64,000 bases of DNA from Gloeopeniophorella convolvens (Eukaryota; Basidiomycota; Agaricomycetes; Russulales). The stretch is from the NCBI GenBank assembly GCA_022496205.1, contig WTXD01000036.1:124001-188000 (forward strand). Reading direction: 5' to 3'. Shown piece by piece: positions 11,242 through 23,762 of this stretch (position 1 is the stretch's first letter; each line of letters begins with the position of its first letter). A program made the translations under genes and the position numbers. A model generated the notes under the pieces. It searched no databases. It saw only the letters and a list, made by a program, of their open reading frames with translations, and was not told where the DNA came from.

Positions 11242-14016
11242 ATGCAAAATGCCGAAGTCAGGTTGAATGGTGGACGCTTGCAGGCAACGCGTGCAAAAAT
11301 GCCCCGAGAAGTCCCTCAAATACGCTTCTCAGAAGACATTTTCGACTATGACTCAGACGATGATCCAGATTTTGTTCCTTGTGAGGACCTGGATGCGTCG
11401 GATGAGGAGACGGACGACATGGACATTGATTCAGACTCGGAATCTATCAACCCACCAATTTAGGAGGCCGCGAGGCGGGCTAGCAACCTTAGGAATCAAG
11501 GTAGAAGCTTGCTACCAAAAGTACGGGCAGTTTGCAAGCTTCTGACGGACCTGGACCTCAATATCGGCGACTTTCTCCATGCTTTGAGCTGGGGAGACCC
11601 GGAATGCATCGCGGATGATGTTGTTCGCTACCATAGGACCGCACTCTTCCAAAATGACTTGCTATTGGCCACGCTGCGTAATTGGAACAAGCCACCGCAT
11701 GTCCAAGAGCACCGAGGGACCGAGATTATGAAGACTTTTGCAGCAGAGTGTATTGTCGAGGAAACACAGGACGAAATGAAAGTGATCGCCCAACACTTTC
11801 ATGCGGACTCGGATCCCCTATCCCTACCTTCATTGACCTCCTTCAGCTTCTCTGATATCGCCGCAAAGCTTCAGAACGACGCACCTATCCTCTGGCGCAT
11901 CTTGAAGCTTGAAGAAGGCTGGGTGGAGTGCACGTCAGGCACGCCGAAACACGCACAAGACTCCGAAGAATGTGAGTTCTGTGGGTGAAATGTTTGTAGC
12001 CGGTGCTAAAATATTACAGGTTATAACTCACCTTCTTGGAATGCTCTCGTTCTGCCGTTCACATCACCGCAGTCGTCTCGCGGCACTGTGGGCAATCCAT
12101 CTCAAATCTTGTGGCCTCTCATCACGTGCTTTCGACGCGCTCCATGCCGCGGGACTCACCATGAGCGTCAAGTGGACTTCCGAGGCCTTCAAGAAGATTT
12201 CAAGCTGCGAGCTAGAGGCTGCACGGGTGTCAATGCAGAATCAAGTTTGTTTTTGGTCCTATGACAACGTCAACATCCCAAAACGGATATTCTCAATGCG
12301 GGTTGACAAAGAGAATCATTTTTACAGCGCGAGCGTGGGAACCGTCTGGGTGCTACCAGAATCCTTCACAGTTTCGCCGCAGATGGTCAGAGAGCATCAG
12401 CGGGTGCGTCGGGAGGGTGCAGATGAACATTTCAACCTCGGATCATTCCTTAGCGGCAAAGATGACGGAGGGGCGGCGGACTCACGCATGAAGGCACAGG
12501 CCAAACACCGGATCTTGCGGTTTCTACTTGAAAGCCCTGCATTCGGGGCATACGAGGGGCGCGACGACCCGATCCTAGCACCCCCACCACCTACAGATCA
12601 GCTTCCATGCGGAGTAGAGAATGCTATCAAGCAATTCATCCTCCATACCGCAGACATCGAGGAAGCAAGCTATGAAGGGAACGTGAAGGTAGTAGAAGAG
12701 TGGCTTCGACAGCTCAAGATGGATACCCTAGAGGAGAAGAAAGGATTGGCGGGGCGGCTCATTCCTATTGTCGGAGATCAACTCACCATTGATCGCCTTC
12801 GCAAGTTGGCCGGCTTCCGGCACGAAGACTACAACACTTACGAGCAGATGGACTACATCATCCCTGTCCTCGGATGGTTTCATCTCCTCGTTATGTTCAC
12901 CCACTCACTCTTAAAGCAGTATATTGGTACATCTGGCGGGATCGGCTTGCGGCGCGCGTTCGACCTGATGAATCGGAAGAACCTATCGAAAGCGCAAGTC
13001 AAAGGACCATTCTGGCATCATCTTGATGAAGCCCTGTGGCACGTTGTTGAAGCACTCATCCTTGCCAGCTGGCTGGAGGTCTCCGGGGCTGAGAAGCTTG
13101 AGGATCTTACCTCAAAATCACCGGGACAGCTGATCTTGCTTGCTGACCAGGTGCATGCCGAGTGCGCCTCCCGAACAGCCCTGCAGAAGATGAAACGTGG
13201 AAGAAAGGAGGAAATGGACGAATACCGCTATAACTCAGTTATGTTCCTGACAGATATTCTCGTCTACTGTGATCTGCGCGAGGCGATCAAGATCGGGGAC
13301 GTGGGCCGCATGGAGGATCTTCTCAAGCCGATCTTGCTTCGGTTTGCGGGTGGAGAAAACCCAAAGTACACGATTGAGGTTCTTGAGGTGGTACAAGGTC
13401 TAAAACGGGAGTGGACACCTGAGATCAGGTGCGTGCACAGTGCATCGTGGACGCACCACGAATCTCGCCGCCAAGCTGATCTTGCGACTGCTAGACATCT
13501 TGTTCGGAACCGTTGTTGGCTTGTCAACCGTTCTGGAAAGCGAGATGGGTTTGTGGCAACTGATCAAGCACAGGAGCATAACATTAGAGATATCAAGGTG
13601 CGCTTGAAGCTCGAGGTCGAAATGTCATACGTGCGTGACATACGTTATCTAATCAGGTTACGTATCGCTCCGTTGGGCCGGGTGCGATGCTAGAGCACTT
13701 GTCGAGCATCTCCCCGGGAATTCCAGTGTTCCGCGCGGTTGCGAAACACATGGCATGGCAGCATCAGAACGTGATATTGCGAGGCAGTCGCCATACAACA
13801 CCTGGCAAAGTCCAAGACGTCGAGCGCGAGATGAAAATAGCCCTGGAAGAAAAATGGTTTCGTCAGATCAATGGTCGGAAGTTGCGATCCGCAGACGACC
13901 GCGTGAAAGATATCGTGACGAAGGGGATACAGAACCTCTCGCAAAAAGGCGCGTTCAAACGCTGGTGGTTGGCACGATCCTTCAAACGGTCGTTGGAGGA
14001 AAAATGGCTAAAGTAG
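11242..14016 (+). pseudogene. DUF6589-domain protein, unit A (candidate transposase), degenerate
   Basis: Four exons by eye: 11242-11971, 12020-13428, 13495-13597 and 13657-14016, with the same four-exon plan as the copy at 21052-23762. The N-terminus is acidic (YDSDDDPDF, then DASDEETDDMDIDSDSES). The core carries SYDNVNIPKRIFSMR, a long helical part, IVGDQLTIDRLRKL, GWFHLLVMF and HHLDEALWHVVEA; the C-terminal part has NRSGKRDGFVATDQAQEHNI and ISPGIPVFRAVA. I know DUF6589 as an uncharacterised family of agaricomycetes. The spaced acidic residues (YDN, GDQLT, LDEALWH) would fit an RNase H-like transposase, but that is inference. Lesions: an in-frame TAG at 11461-11463 right after the acidic region, and a one-base insertion at about 11917 (the frame changes just before GWSARQARRNTHK). 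The rest is open. Confidence 0.7.
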
Positions 14017-14032
14017 TATATTACGTCCAGAC

Positions 14033-16775
14033 TCATGGCGCGTTCGGGGGATACGACGAATATACGACATGTGGCTGCGAAGAGGATGCTGAAAGAGGGG
14101 CGGGTTGATGGGAAACGTGCTGTGAGCTGTACTGGCTCGTCGAGGCCGGTCCAGTGGTGGTGGGATTCGTCGGCGCGGTGGGGTTTGCAAAGATCGGCCG
14201 GGGCTTGATACGTCGCGGCGGAACGGGGGCACTCGAAAGGGGGGTCTGATAGATATTGTAAGTGAATCAGCAGCGCGGAAGAGGTGGTAGTGCACGCACC
14301 ATAGCTGCAAGTCGTTTTGCCTCCTTCCTCTGCGCAGTCTCCTCATCCTTCGCCGCCTTCGCAGCTGCTTTCGCCGCGCGTTCCTCTGCCTTTGCGGCCT
14401 TCTTCCGCGCAGCTTCCTTGGCCTTTTGCGCTGCTGCGAGTTTACGCGCCGCTGCCGCCTCCCGCTTCCTCTCGGTCTCCTCGAGTTTCTGCTTCCTTTT
14501 GACCTCGGCCTCCTGCTGGCGTCGTGCAAGCTCGGCCTGCTTCTTCTGCGCCTCCTCCTCCTTGATTCAGGTCTTCTCTGCCTCCCGCTCGGCTTCAATC
14601 TTTCGGCGCTTGGCATCGTTTTCTGCCCGCACGCGCGCGTCTGCCTCGTTCGCGCGGTCTAGCAGCTCCTGGCCATGGTCCTCCAGCCACAACCAGTTGA
14701 CTGCTGCAGCGTTTCTGGAGGATTTGACGTCGTCGATGGTCTTCCAGCGGCCATGTGAGACAAATGCGGTGAGAACGCGGTCGGGAAGAAGTCCCTCGGC
14801 ACCCCAGGGACAGTGTGAGTAAGATGTCTCCCAGGTAGAGTCACGCCACTCGGTCAGTTCATCACGGACCTTCTTCCTAATCTCGCCGCGACGGATCCCA
14901 GACCCTTTTCCCAACGGACGCTTGCCAGCTTCGTTGAGTTCATCGCTCGGTGTAACGTCGTTATCAGACAGGTCCGATGGATCTAAATCCGGAGATGGAG
15001 ATCGGGATGCAAAGAGCTGAGAAATGGTGGTGGCGGGGGACTGCGGAGGCGATACGGCATCCACCATGGCGTGAGGGTCTTGGGTATCGAAAAGATCGCT
15101 GGTTGAGGGCGTGGGCAGGGGCGTGTGGGAAGGCGAAGTTGACCGCAGCTGCATGCCGGAAGTCACGTTGCCGCTGTTAGACGCCGGCTCGGCGGACCGC
15201 GAGTTCGAATCTAAGTCCTGTTGCGCGCAGTTATCACAACAACCGCCGGTAGGTGCTGGAAAACAGGTAAGACGTACGTTCGTTACTTTGAGACCCTACT
15301 TACCTTCGCACGGAACAGGGTTTCGAAAATGTCTGTCAGCAACATCGCGCCGGCAACCCATAGTTTCGATCCACTCCCGCAAGTCATCCTCCACCTCCTT
15401 CACATGTTTAACGGCCTCCCCTCGTTTCCTCTTTGATTTCCCCTTTTCCTGGAAGACTGTGGGTTGAACCAGCAGGTATGCCTTGGCTTGGCTTCCCCTT
15501 TGGCGTCCTGCACGCCCTGCGCACTGTAACCAAACACCAAGCGAGTCCGGCACCATGAATTGCACGACGAAATCAACGTTCGCAAGGTCACAGCCCTGAT
15601 TTTGCCACAGAAAGGTCAGTAACAACTCGCAGTAAAGGGTTTTCGATCTCACCATTCCGGCAGCTTCGCTCGCGAAGATGATATCAATATCGCCACGATT
15701 AAACTCGTCAAGCACTCGCAGCTTGCTCTCCTCCCCGCGACGCGAGTTGTAACACTTGACGCGGTCATGCAGGTGTGATGGAAGACGCATCACAAACCAA
15801 CGGCGCGCATGCATTGACAGGGAGATGTCGTCGAAGAACACGATGCCGCGCTCGAGTTTTCGATCGCACACAGGTAAGCTGCCCGGTATCAGGAATGACA
15901 ACGCCTGCAGATCCGACTTCCCCGCCTGCATGCGACGGACGCTCCAGAAGATATTCGGCTGATCGTTCCCAAGATTAAGGTGGAAGGTAGAGTCCTCTTG
16001 CATATGAACACATTTCCGGATCGCGGTAAGATCTTTTGGTGTTAGTGTCGCTGATGTGACTAGAAACGGCACTTTCGCTGGTACGAATGCCCGCAATGTT
16101 CCGATGGCAGTATATGCCTCTCGAAACTTGTCCCCCCAACGCGTGATGCAGTGAGCCTCGTCGATAATGAATGCGGCGATTTTTTGCGAGACTGATGGAT
16201 CCTGAATCGTTTTGCGGAATTCTGGGTGCCTCAAGCACATCTCGGGCGACGTTATCACGACCTGATAGACCCCCCGTTCGAATTGCTGCCATGATTTTAC
16301 GTGAGTCCTTGCGCACTGTCCCCAGAATACTAACACAAACCTTTCTCACAGTCTCATTATATGTTTGTCCATTCACGGCTTTCGTGCGCAGGCCCATCTG
16401 CAGAAATCGATGTTGCTTTGCGGTCATGTGCTGAAATCAGTGACTTGTACTCTGATGGTAATGTGACCGCACCTGATCTAATTCGAGAGCATTGAGCGGA
16501 GACAGGATGATTATCATCATGTCTGGTTTGACTAAGAGTGGAAGCACGAAGGGTAGGGTTTTCCCTGCACCTGTAGCTGCAATCACCTCGCAGTCTAGAC
16601 CGAGCAAGAGGCACTCAGCGACATCAAGCTGCCATTCGCGAGGAGAAATCTCTCCTTGCGACATTTTTTCGCACGCGTCAGACATGCACTTCCGTAGTTC
16701 AGCAGGCTTGTGGTCAGCCCCTGCTGCATCCCGAGCCTGTTGTAGCACCCTGTTGGTTGCGGGTGTGGCCGGCAT
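14033..16775 (-). CDS. RecQ-type DNA helicase, unit A
   Basis: Six exons by eye: 16775-16473, 16430-16341, 16285-15653, 15595-15304, 15255-14300 and 14245-14033. All superfamily 2 motifs are present: a Q-like REWQLDVAE, Walker A AATGAGKT, DEAH in FIIDEAHCITRWG, SAT in LVTSATLTP, then IVFFDD, IIFASEAAGM, and QCAGRAGR. A split CCDNC follows, as in the RecQ zinc-binding region. Next come a Ser/Pro linker, a conserved EWRDSTWETSYSHCPWGAEGL block shared with unit B, a Lys/Glu/Ala coiled coil, and a Pro/Ser tail of about 70 residues. RecQ enzymes unwind DNA 3' to 5', using ATP. One in-frame TGA at 14567-14569 lies in the coiled coil and the same frame continues beyond it, so the protein is either about 668 residues, or 828 if the stop is an error. 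The ATG at 16775 is chosen because no ATG lies upstream in frame. It resembles fungal subtelomeric RecQ-like helicases. Confidence 0.75.
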
Positions 16776-17042
16776 TGATGCATGCTCTGCCAGGAAGAAC
16801 TGAACGCTGCTTGAGGGACTAGAATGACGATTTTGCACCCAGCAACCATGACCGCGTCGGCAATGGTTGCAATTGTTTCAGGTTGAGTTAGACTTGGTCA
16901 GTCATAGCAGGTCCTAGCACACGTCGAGGGCGCGTTGAGTCATGTGATTAAGTTACTAAGCGCACGCGCTGTGACTGCTTGTCACCGAGCCCCCGTGCCT
17001 GGACCAAATGCCCCAGACGCTGTGGAGGAGGTAGTCTCGTTC

Positions 17043-17200
17043 CCAGACCTTCACAGAGCGGAATCACCATGGCTTTGACCCCCTACGGGGGTATCTGTTT
17101 GATGGGATCGATGGACGGGGACAGTGATTGGATGATCTGCTTTTGAATCTGAGCTCGTTCCTGAGAAAAGCCATGGTAATTCCGCTCTGTGAAGGTCTGG
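17043..17200. repeat. Inverted repeat joining units A and B (34-bp arms)
   Basis: Positions 17043-17076 pair with 17167-17200 with one mismatch, leaving a 90-bp loop. The right arm runs into the left end of unit B. The outer part (TAGTCTCG..CCCAGACC) recurs outside other unit ends, so this looks like a specific end structure and not a random palindrome. Confidence 0.75.
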
Positions 17201-17415
17201 TGCACTTCGTATAGGACCCCCCCCATCGGTGACAATGCGTGACGCTTACATCAGTTCTCTGTGCCGTGCACATGACCAGACGCGTCTCAGAACGCGGTGG
17301 TTACGCACACATTGTTGCGTAAATCTCTGTTTGGGACTAAGCAAATTTGCGGGATCAACATGTATGGACTCTGCCTCCGCAACCTGAGACTGTCCCGTGC
17401 CACTGCAGATCCTCA

Positions 17416-20400
17416 ATGCCTAAGCCCGGCCCTTCTACAAAAGGTAGGGCTCAATCAAAAAAAGGCCAAGTGCAAGCCCACACGGCACCACGAGACGCGC
17501 AACCCTTGGTGAATCATCGAACCGAGTGAACCCGGTCGTCGAAATTGCTCAACGACGCGCAGCGGAACACTGGCGACAAGTATGACTCAGCTGCAGCTCG
17601 GAAGAAGATGGAAGAGGAGTGTTTGAGACGAACCGATGGCAGGATCAAGCCAGAGAGCTGGCAATTGGATATTGCTGAGTGTTTGATCCTGGGCATCGAC
17701 TGTGAAGTCATTGCTGCTACTGGGGCTGGGAAGACCATACCTTTCTTCTTGCCCCTATTCTATCAGCCGAACAAGGAGATGATTATCATATCTCCTCTGA
17801 CTGCTCTCGAGAATGATCAGGTAAGCGCAGAGGCTCGCGTCTGGCAAATGGCTTACCATGCGATATGGTGGTGGTGCGGCGTGGTGTGCGGTGTGTAGGA
17901 ACGGCGTTTTCGGGAAGTCGGTCTTCGAGCAAAGGCTGTAAACAAAGAGTCATATAATGCCGAGGTCCGAGAAGTGAGTTTCAAACCATTGGCTGCGAAC
18001 GTGAGGACTGAGCGATTCGCACCAGGACCTCAAGCATGGAAAGTACCAAGTGATACTCACCTCTCCTGAGATGTGCCTCAAGCACCCTGAATTCCGCTCG
18101 GCACTAGAGGCACCTTCAAAACGGCAAAGGATCAAGGCATTCTTGATAGACGAGGCCCATTGTATAACACAGTGGGGCGAAAGCTTTCGGCGCGCATACA
18201 GTGAACTTGGAACGTTGCGTGCCATCGTTTCGAATCGGATACCATTCCTCGTGACCTCCGCAACACTAACGCCAGCGGACCTGGTCGAAATCCGAAAATC
18301 AGTGCATATGCAGCGACATACGTCGTTTCACCTGAATCTAGGCAACGACCGCCCGAACATTGAATGGCATGTGCATCATATGAAAGCTGCAAAATCAGAC
18401 CTCGATGCGCTCAAGTTTCTCCTACCAGATCACAGTACCCCGAAGCCTTACAGACGCTCGAGCATGGTGTCATATTCTTCGATGACATCACCTTGTCGAT
18501 GGAGGCGTTGCGGTGGTTTGGCGATCACCTTCCGGAGCACCTTCGGGGTCGGGTTGCATGCTATAACGCAATGCGCGGGGACGAGAGCAAAGCCACTGTG
18601 ATTGAAGACTTCAATAGTGGGGCTCTGGACATCTTGCTTGCGAGTGAGGCTGCTGGAATGGTGTGTGGGGACAGTAACCCGCATACTTGTGTAGGCTCAC
18701 CTATGATTCATATACAGGGATGTGACTTGTCGAATGTAGAGTTTGTTGTGCAGTTCTTGGTGCCCAAGTCACTCTCTGTGTGGATGCAACGCGCTGGTCG
18801 AGCCGGACGAGGCAGAGGCAGCCGTGCGAGGGCATACCTCCTGGTTCAACCAACTGTCTTTCAGGAGAAAAATAAGAAAAACGCACCCAAAGGGGGTGAA
18901 GTCATTTACAGCAAGGAGATTGAAGATGGTCTCCGCGAGTGGATAGAGACAACTGGGTGCCGTCGCGACGTTGCAGACAGTCACTTCAACAATCCCGGGC
19001 CCCGGAAGCGTGGGTTCGCATATTCCCGTGCTCAGAAGTCGGTGCTGACATCCGCTTACACCATAGCGCCTGTTGGGCTGTGTTGCGACAACTGCGCCGC
19101 TATGGCATCTATCCTCGACGCCTCTTATTCTCCCACACCTCCAAGCCGACCTTCGACCCCACATCATGACCGAAACCTTTCCATCATCACTCACCCTACT
19201 CCCAGCAAAACTCGTAATGCTGCCGGTAAACGCGCAATGCGTGAGCCCCAGGATCCTGAAGTTACGGCGCTTGGGCCCGCAAAGCGGCAAGGAGAGGTGC
19301 TGGAGGCAGTGAAAGACGCCCTCAATGAATGGCGCCAAAGTACGTGGTTGAAAAGTTACTCAACGCGGCCATGGGGCGCTGAAGGCTTGATGTCCGACGA
19401 CATATTGGACGGATTTGCGACATACGCACGCTGGAGGAAGCCTGACGATGTCAGGCAATCCGAACAGTGCCCCGTGGCCGCCAATTGGTGGGCCTTGAAT
19501 AAGCACGGTGCGGAAGTCCTCAAAAAGGTGCTCGAGGTTCACACCGTAGAAACCGATAAGCACGAGGCAGCTAAGCGTCAACGTCTTGAAGAGAAAAATG
19601 AGGCCAATCGCTTGCAACGAGAAGCAAAAAAACAGGACAAGGCGGAGGCCCGTGAACAAGAGAAACGCGAATCGGATGAAAGGAAAGCAAAGGAGCGCGA
19701 GGAGAAGAAGAATCAAAAGGACGCTGAAAAGGCAGAAAAGGCGGAACACAAGCGCAAGGCCGCACAACAGGAAGCCGAGAGGAAACGCTTGATCAAGGAA
19801 GCTGACTTTTTGCAGGAACTGGTATGTTTATTCTTAGTACTCGCGAGGCGTTTTGCTTGCTGATGTTGTTGCTTCGTTTCCTGCGGCTGCGGCAGAGGTC
19901 TCAGGCTGCGCTCAGACCCCTCGCTCCTCGGCCTGCACCTCGGCCTATGTACCGCGGGGCTGTCAGTGCCGGCTCTCAGGTTGCTTCATCGTCACTGCTA
20001 CCTGCGCACGGCGGGCTTTCCCAACACCAATACGATCCGCCAACCCCCATCCAGTCAAGACGCCAACTCCCCTGGCCCCGTCCAGCCTACCGCGGCACCC
20101 ACGCGACCCCTCAGTCTCTCGAGGCAGGGGCTAACGCCGCAGGGCCAGTGCCGGCTGTACTTCCTTCTACGTTTACGCCCCCTGCCCGCATCACTTCCCC
20201 ACTCTCGTTTCGTGACATGTCGATGGACGTCACCCAGGACATGTTCAATAACGCGTCCCAGTGGCCCGGCACGGGTGAGGCCGGTCCCTCGCTCGCGTTC
20301 TCCGATGTGCCAATGGACATGTCTCAGAATGCGTTCCATGACATGCCGTGGCCCAGCGCTGGCGTGAGCCAATTCGGACCCCCACCCGCGATCTCTGACG

Positions 20401-20993
20401 TGCCGACGGACATCTCTCAGGATGCCTTTTGTGATGTGCCAGCATGGCTCACTGTCAATGCGAGTCAAGCCGCCGGGTTTAACCAGACTTCAGGCATGTA
20501 TGAAGGTGAGCGTTTCCAGTCCGATTTGCATAGTTCATTCTCGAACCTCATGCGTGCCCAACCGTTAAGCAGCCCCCATCAATTATCTGTCCACACCAGC
20601 GTAGCACCAGTCTCTGAGCGCATCACACTACCACACCCCGGTCTCGCAGCCTCCTGGGCATAAGCTCCAGTATACGCCCGGGGGTGATCTGCCTCCATTT
20701 CCGCCCTCACGCGCTCCACCACCGACTCCCCAACACCTACTTGCACCCACCGCAAGTGCCGGGCCACCCTCCGCGCCACTGTATTGGCCTGCGCAGTTTG
20801 CGCCGACTCAAACTCCGCCGGCCCGGCCCTCTTTCAGGCCTATGATTTTCGCATCGCAGCCACCACAGTCCCCCGCGAGGACTCCGACAATGTACGCTCT
20901 TCCGCCTCCGCCCGCGTGGGCTCCACCTCCTCGCGCTACGATACCGGTACTTGCACGCAACGCTGGAATACCCAAGCGGCCACACTTCTAGAT
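17416..20993 (+). pseudogene. RecQ-type DNA helicase, unit B, degenerate
   Basis: This is a paralog of the unit A helicase with the same motifs: ESWQLDIAE, ATGAGKT, FLIDEAHCITQWG, LVTSATLTP, VIFFDD, LLASEAAGM, QRAGRAGR, CCDNC, then EWRQSTWLKSYSTRPWGAEGL and a long Lys/Glu coiled coil. Exon borders are clear at 17820/17899, 17973/18026, 18660/18718 and 19821/19896. The tail is longer than in unit A: Pro-rich, with three degenerate repeats around 20205-20450 (SFRDMSMDVTQDMF, AFSDVPMDMSQNAF, AISDVPTDISQDAF) and a last open stretch ending at 20993. Lesions: an in-frame TGA at 17527-17529 near the N-terminus, and a frame change at about 18440 just before the EHGVIFFDD motif, at a CCCC run. The joins at about 20505-20690 are unresolved. 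Some lesions could be sequence errors, but two in one gene favour decay. Confidence 0.7.
20205..20450 (+). repeat. Three degenerate repeats of about 20 residues in the helicase B tail
   Basis: FRDMSMDVTQDMF, FSDVPMDMSQNAF and ISDVPTDISQDAF are spaced about 35 residues apart. The motif is absent from the shorter tail of the unit A helicase. Confidence 0.75.
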
Positions 20994-21051
20994 AGCTAAT
21001 GTCCGTACAGTAAGTTATCTATAACATAACCAGCATGCGCTCGTCTGTGGA

Positions 21052-23762
21052 CTATGCTTCATTTCGTGTTGCCGCCCATCGCTCAGAGCTCTCGCGCGGG
21101 AAGTTCCGACCGTTCCACCATCTTTTCATCAGGCCCTGGGTAAGTGAATTAACCCCAGTATTGATTGCATCGTCAGCGTGATCTTTCGCGTGCGCAATGG
21201 TGCGTCCATCTTCATGTGAGAACCACCCTTCGTCCAGAATCACCTCCATCATCTTCTTCACATCTGCATCTTTTCCCGGCACAGTATGTGCCGTACCACG
21301 AGAGAGGATCAGAGTGTGCTGGGACTTCATGTGAGCAGCAACTGCGCGGAAAACGGGGATTCCAGGTGAGATTTTTGAGAGTTGTTCGAGCGTCGCCGCT
21401 GGCCTGATTGACCGGTATGTAACCTGCCGAATCCGTCGTTCAGCGTTTCCACTCTGCGCATGAACCATTGGCTTACTTTGATGTCTTTTATGTTCTGCTC
21501 CTGGGCCTGGTCTGTTGGCAAGAACCCATCACGCTTTCCGGAGCGGTTTATCAACCAGCAGTGCCGCCGCACAAGGTCCCTGGGTCGAAGTTAGTAAGCA
21601 AGATCTGATCTTGTAGCATGGCGAGATGTTTGCTCACTTGATCTCTTGTGGCCACTCTCGTTTGAGACCTTGAATCAACTCCAGAATTTCGATTGAGTAC
21701 TTGGGGTGGCTTGTCCCCGCAAATCGGAAAAGGAGGATCGGTAAGAGATCCTCCATGCGTCCAACATCGCCCGTTTTGATGGCTTCTCGAAGGTGAAGTA
21801 AGGAAGCACGTCGGTAAGAAACATAGTTGAACGGAATCGGACTTCATCCATGGTATGTGCGGGTGCGTTCTTCATCCGATAGAGGGCTCGACGTGACGCG
21901 CATTGCTCGTAGATGTCGCTTGCTATTGCTAGCAGCTCCTCTGGGGACTTTACGAGGAGTGGTGACACATCCGTAGCGTTTGGGCCTGCTGTTCTCGTCC
22001 AACAGGCGAGAATGTGAGCCTCACCAATGTGCCAGAGTGCCTCATCGAGGTGATGCCAGAAAGGGCCCTTCGTGAGCGTCTTCTGCAAGCCCTTGCGCTT
22101 CAGCAAGTCAAATGCACGCCGCAAGCCGTATCCTGCTGACGTCCCTTCATATTGCCCCAAGATTGATGCCGCGAACGCAAAGAGGAGGTGCAGCCAACCG
22201 AAAACAGGAAGGACCCAGTCAAGACGTTCGTACCCATTGATGTCCTTATGCCGGTACCGCATGAGACCCCGAAGACGCTCCACTGTGAGTTGGTCTCCAA
22301 TAAACGCGATGACGAAGTCGGTTGCCAGGCGAAGCTTCTCTCCGCTGAGACCCAGCTGACGAAGCCATTCCTCCACCGCCTGCCGATTACCGTCATAGCT
22401 TGCTTCCTCGATATCTGCGGTATACAACATGAACTGCTTGGTAGTGTGTTCCGGACCAGCCGGGAGCTGATCAGTGGGGGGTGGTGGCGACAGGATGGGG
22501 TGATCTTTGTGGGAATAGGACTCGAATGCCGGCGCGTCAAGTAGGAACCGCAAAATTCGATGCTTTGCGCTTGCTGCAATACGAGCGTCCGCAGCGTCTT
22601 GTGCATCACCATCTAGGAGGTCCTCGATGTTGAATGGCTCTGTCGCTCCCTCCCTCCGCGCCACCCGAAACTCATGACCCAGATCTTCAGGCAAATGGAC
22701 ATATTCTGGGAGAACCCACAGCGTAGCTGCGCACGCGCTATAGAACTGGTTTTGGTTTGTTGTTCTCATCGAAAATACGCGTTTCGGGATGTTCACGTTG
22801 TCATACGACAGGGTCCATGTGCGCTGTTTGACTGCCACGACCGCACTCTCCATCTGCCTATCCGAGATCGTTTTGAATGCATGTTGGTCCATCGAATGCT
22901 CATCGCGAGCCCGGTTGCATGCACGGCATCAAATGCCCTCGACGAAAGGCCACATGACTTGAGGTAAATCGCCCAAAGAGCCGCAAGGCGGCAAGAGTGG
23001 TGGGATCGCGTGTATGACAACATACTAATGACATTCATGATGACCTAGAGCACAAATCGTTATATCAGCATCAACGCAACACAATCCGAATAGTAACGAA
23101 GCACTCACGTTGTCCGGTGACTTATCGGTGTTCCGTTTTGCCTGTGACGTGCTCCAAGCTGCCTCGTGAAGGACGTTCCACAGCACAGGAGCAGCTTTGG
23201 CAAGGTCTTTCGAGAGCTCCACAAAATTGAGTGATGTGAGTGTCTCTAAAGACAACGGATCATCTGGCCTTGCGAGGATTGAAGCCACTTTCCGCATCTC
23301 CGCACGGATCTTCTGCTTCACGCATATCCTGGCAAACTCCTCCATGCGGACCTTGCTTTTGTTCTTTTTTCCACTAGGAGGCTTCCACCAACGCTTTAGT
23401 AGCCGAGGGAACTCTGTGCTATTGAAGAATCCAGCGCGTGCAAAGCGTACTTGACTGTCACGAGTGCACTCCGCATCCCCCCAGCAGAGCGCGTTCATGA
23501 ACTTGGCAACATCCCATCCCACTGAGTGGATGCAGTTGAGCACCTTTTTGACCTTGTCACATGCTTCCGGACCCAAGGTGCGATTGGGACGCTGCGCGTG
23601 TTGGAGAGGGGGGTTGCGCGGCTGCTTGTCAAGGTCCGGACCATCTGTGTTGTCTCCGGAGGACTCAAAGCCTTCGTCCACTGACTCGTCTGGGTCATAT
23701 TCGTCCTCGTTCCCAAAAAAATCTCGAAAGAATTCAGAAAGTTCATTGGTAGGGATAGTCAT
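21052..23762 (-). pseudogene. DUF6589-domain protein, unit B, degenerate
   Basis: Four exons on the minus strand: 23762-23109, 23044-21638, 21579-21477 and 21423-21052, with the same phases and places as in unit A. The N-terminus is acidic (EDEYDPDESVDEGFES). The core has SYDNVNIPKRVFSMR, FIGDQLTVERLRGL, GWLHLLFAF and HHLDEALWHIGEA; the end has NRSGKRDGFLPTDQAQEQN and ISPGIPVFRAVA. Two frame changes break it. One is at about 22890, between MSIRWT and the in-homology QHAFKTISDRQ; the other is at about 21795, where PYF should run on into LREAIKTGDVGRMEDLL in another frame. Function is unknown; by position and company it is the best candidate for the transposase of this unit. The start ATG at 23762 precedes the acidic region directly. 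Confidence 0.7.

Larger units (their letters stand above)
11067..17022. mobile_element. Unit A: two-gene helicase/DUF6589 element
   Basis: The ends at 11067-11109 and 16980-17022 are inverted copies of about 43 bp, differing at only a couple of positions; both read inward as CGTCTGGGGCATTT, then GTCCAGGCACGGGGGCTCGG and TGACA. Inside are a DUF6589 gene (plus) and a RecQ-type helicase gene (minus), convergent, with 16 bp between their stop codons. Just outside the left end, arms of 15 bp (11021-11035 and 11062-11076, one mismatch) can pair across 26 bp. Three direct repeats of a TTCACATGAC-like decamer lie just inside the left end (11121-11150). Confidence 0.75.

Noticed and set aside
14008..14616. 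202-codon minus-strand Arg-rich frame
   Set aside because: It is the shifted shadow of the Lys/Glu/Ala coiled coil and Pro-rich tail of helicase A, whose true frame reads EEAQKKQAELARRQQ.
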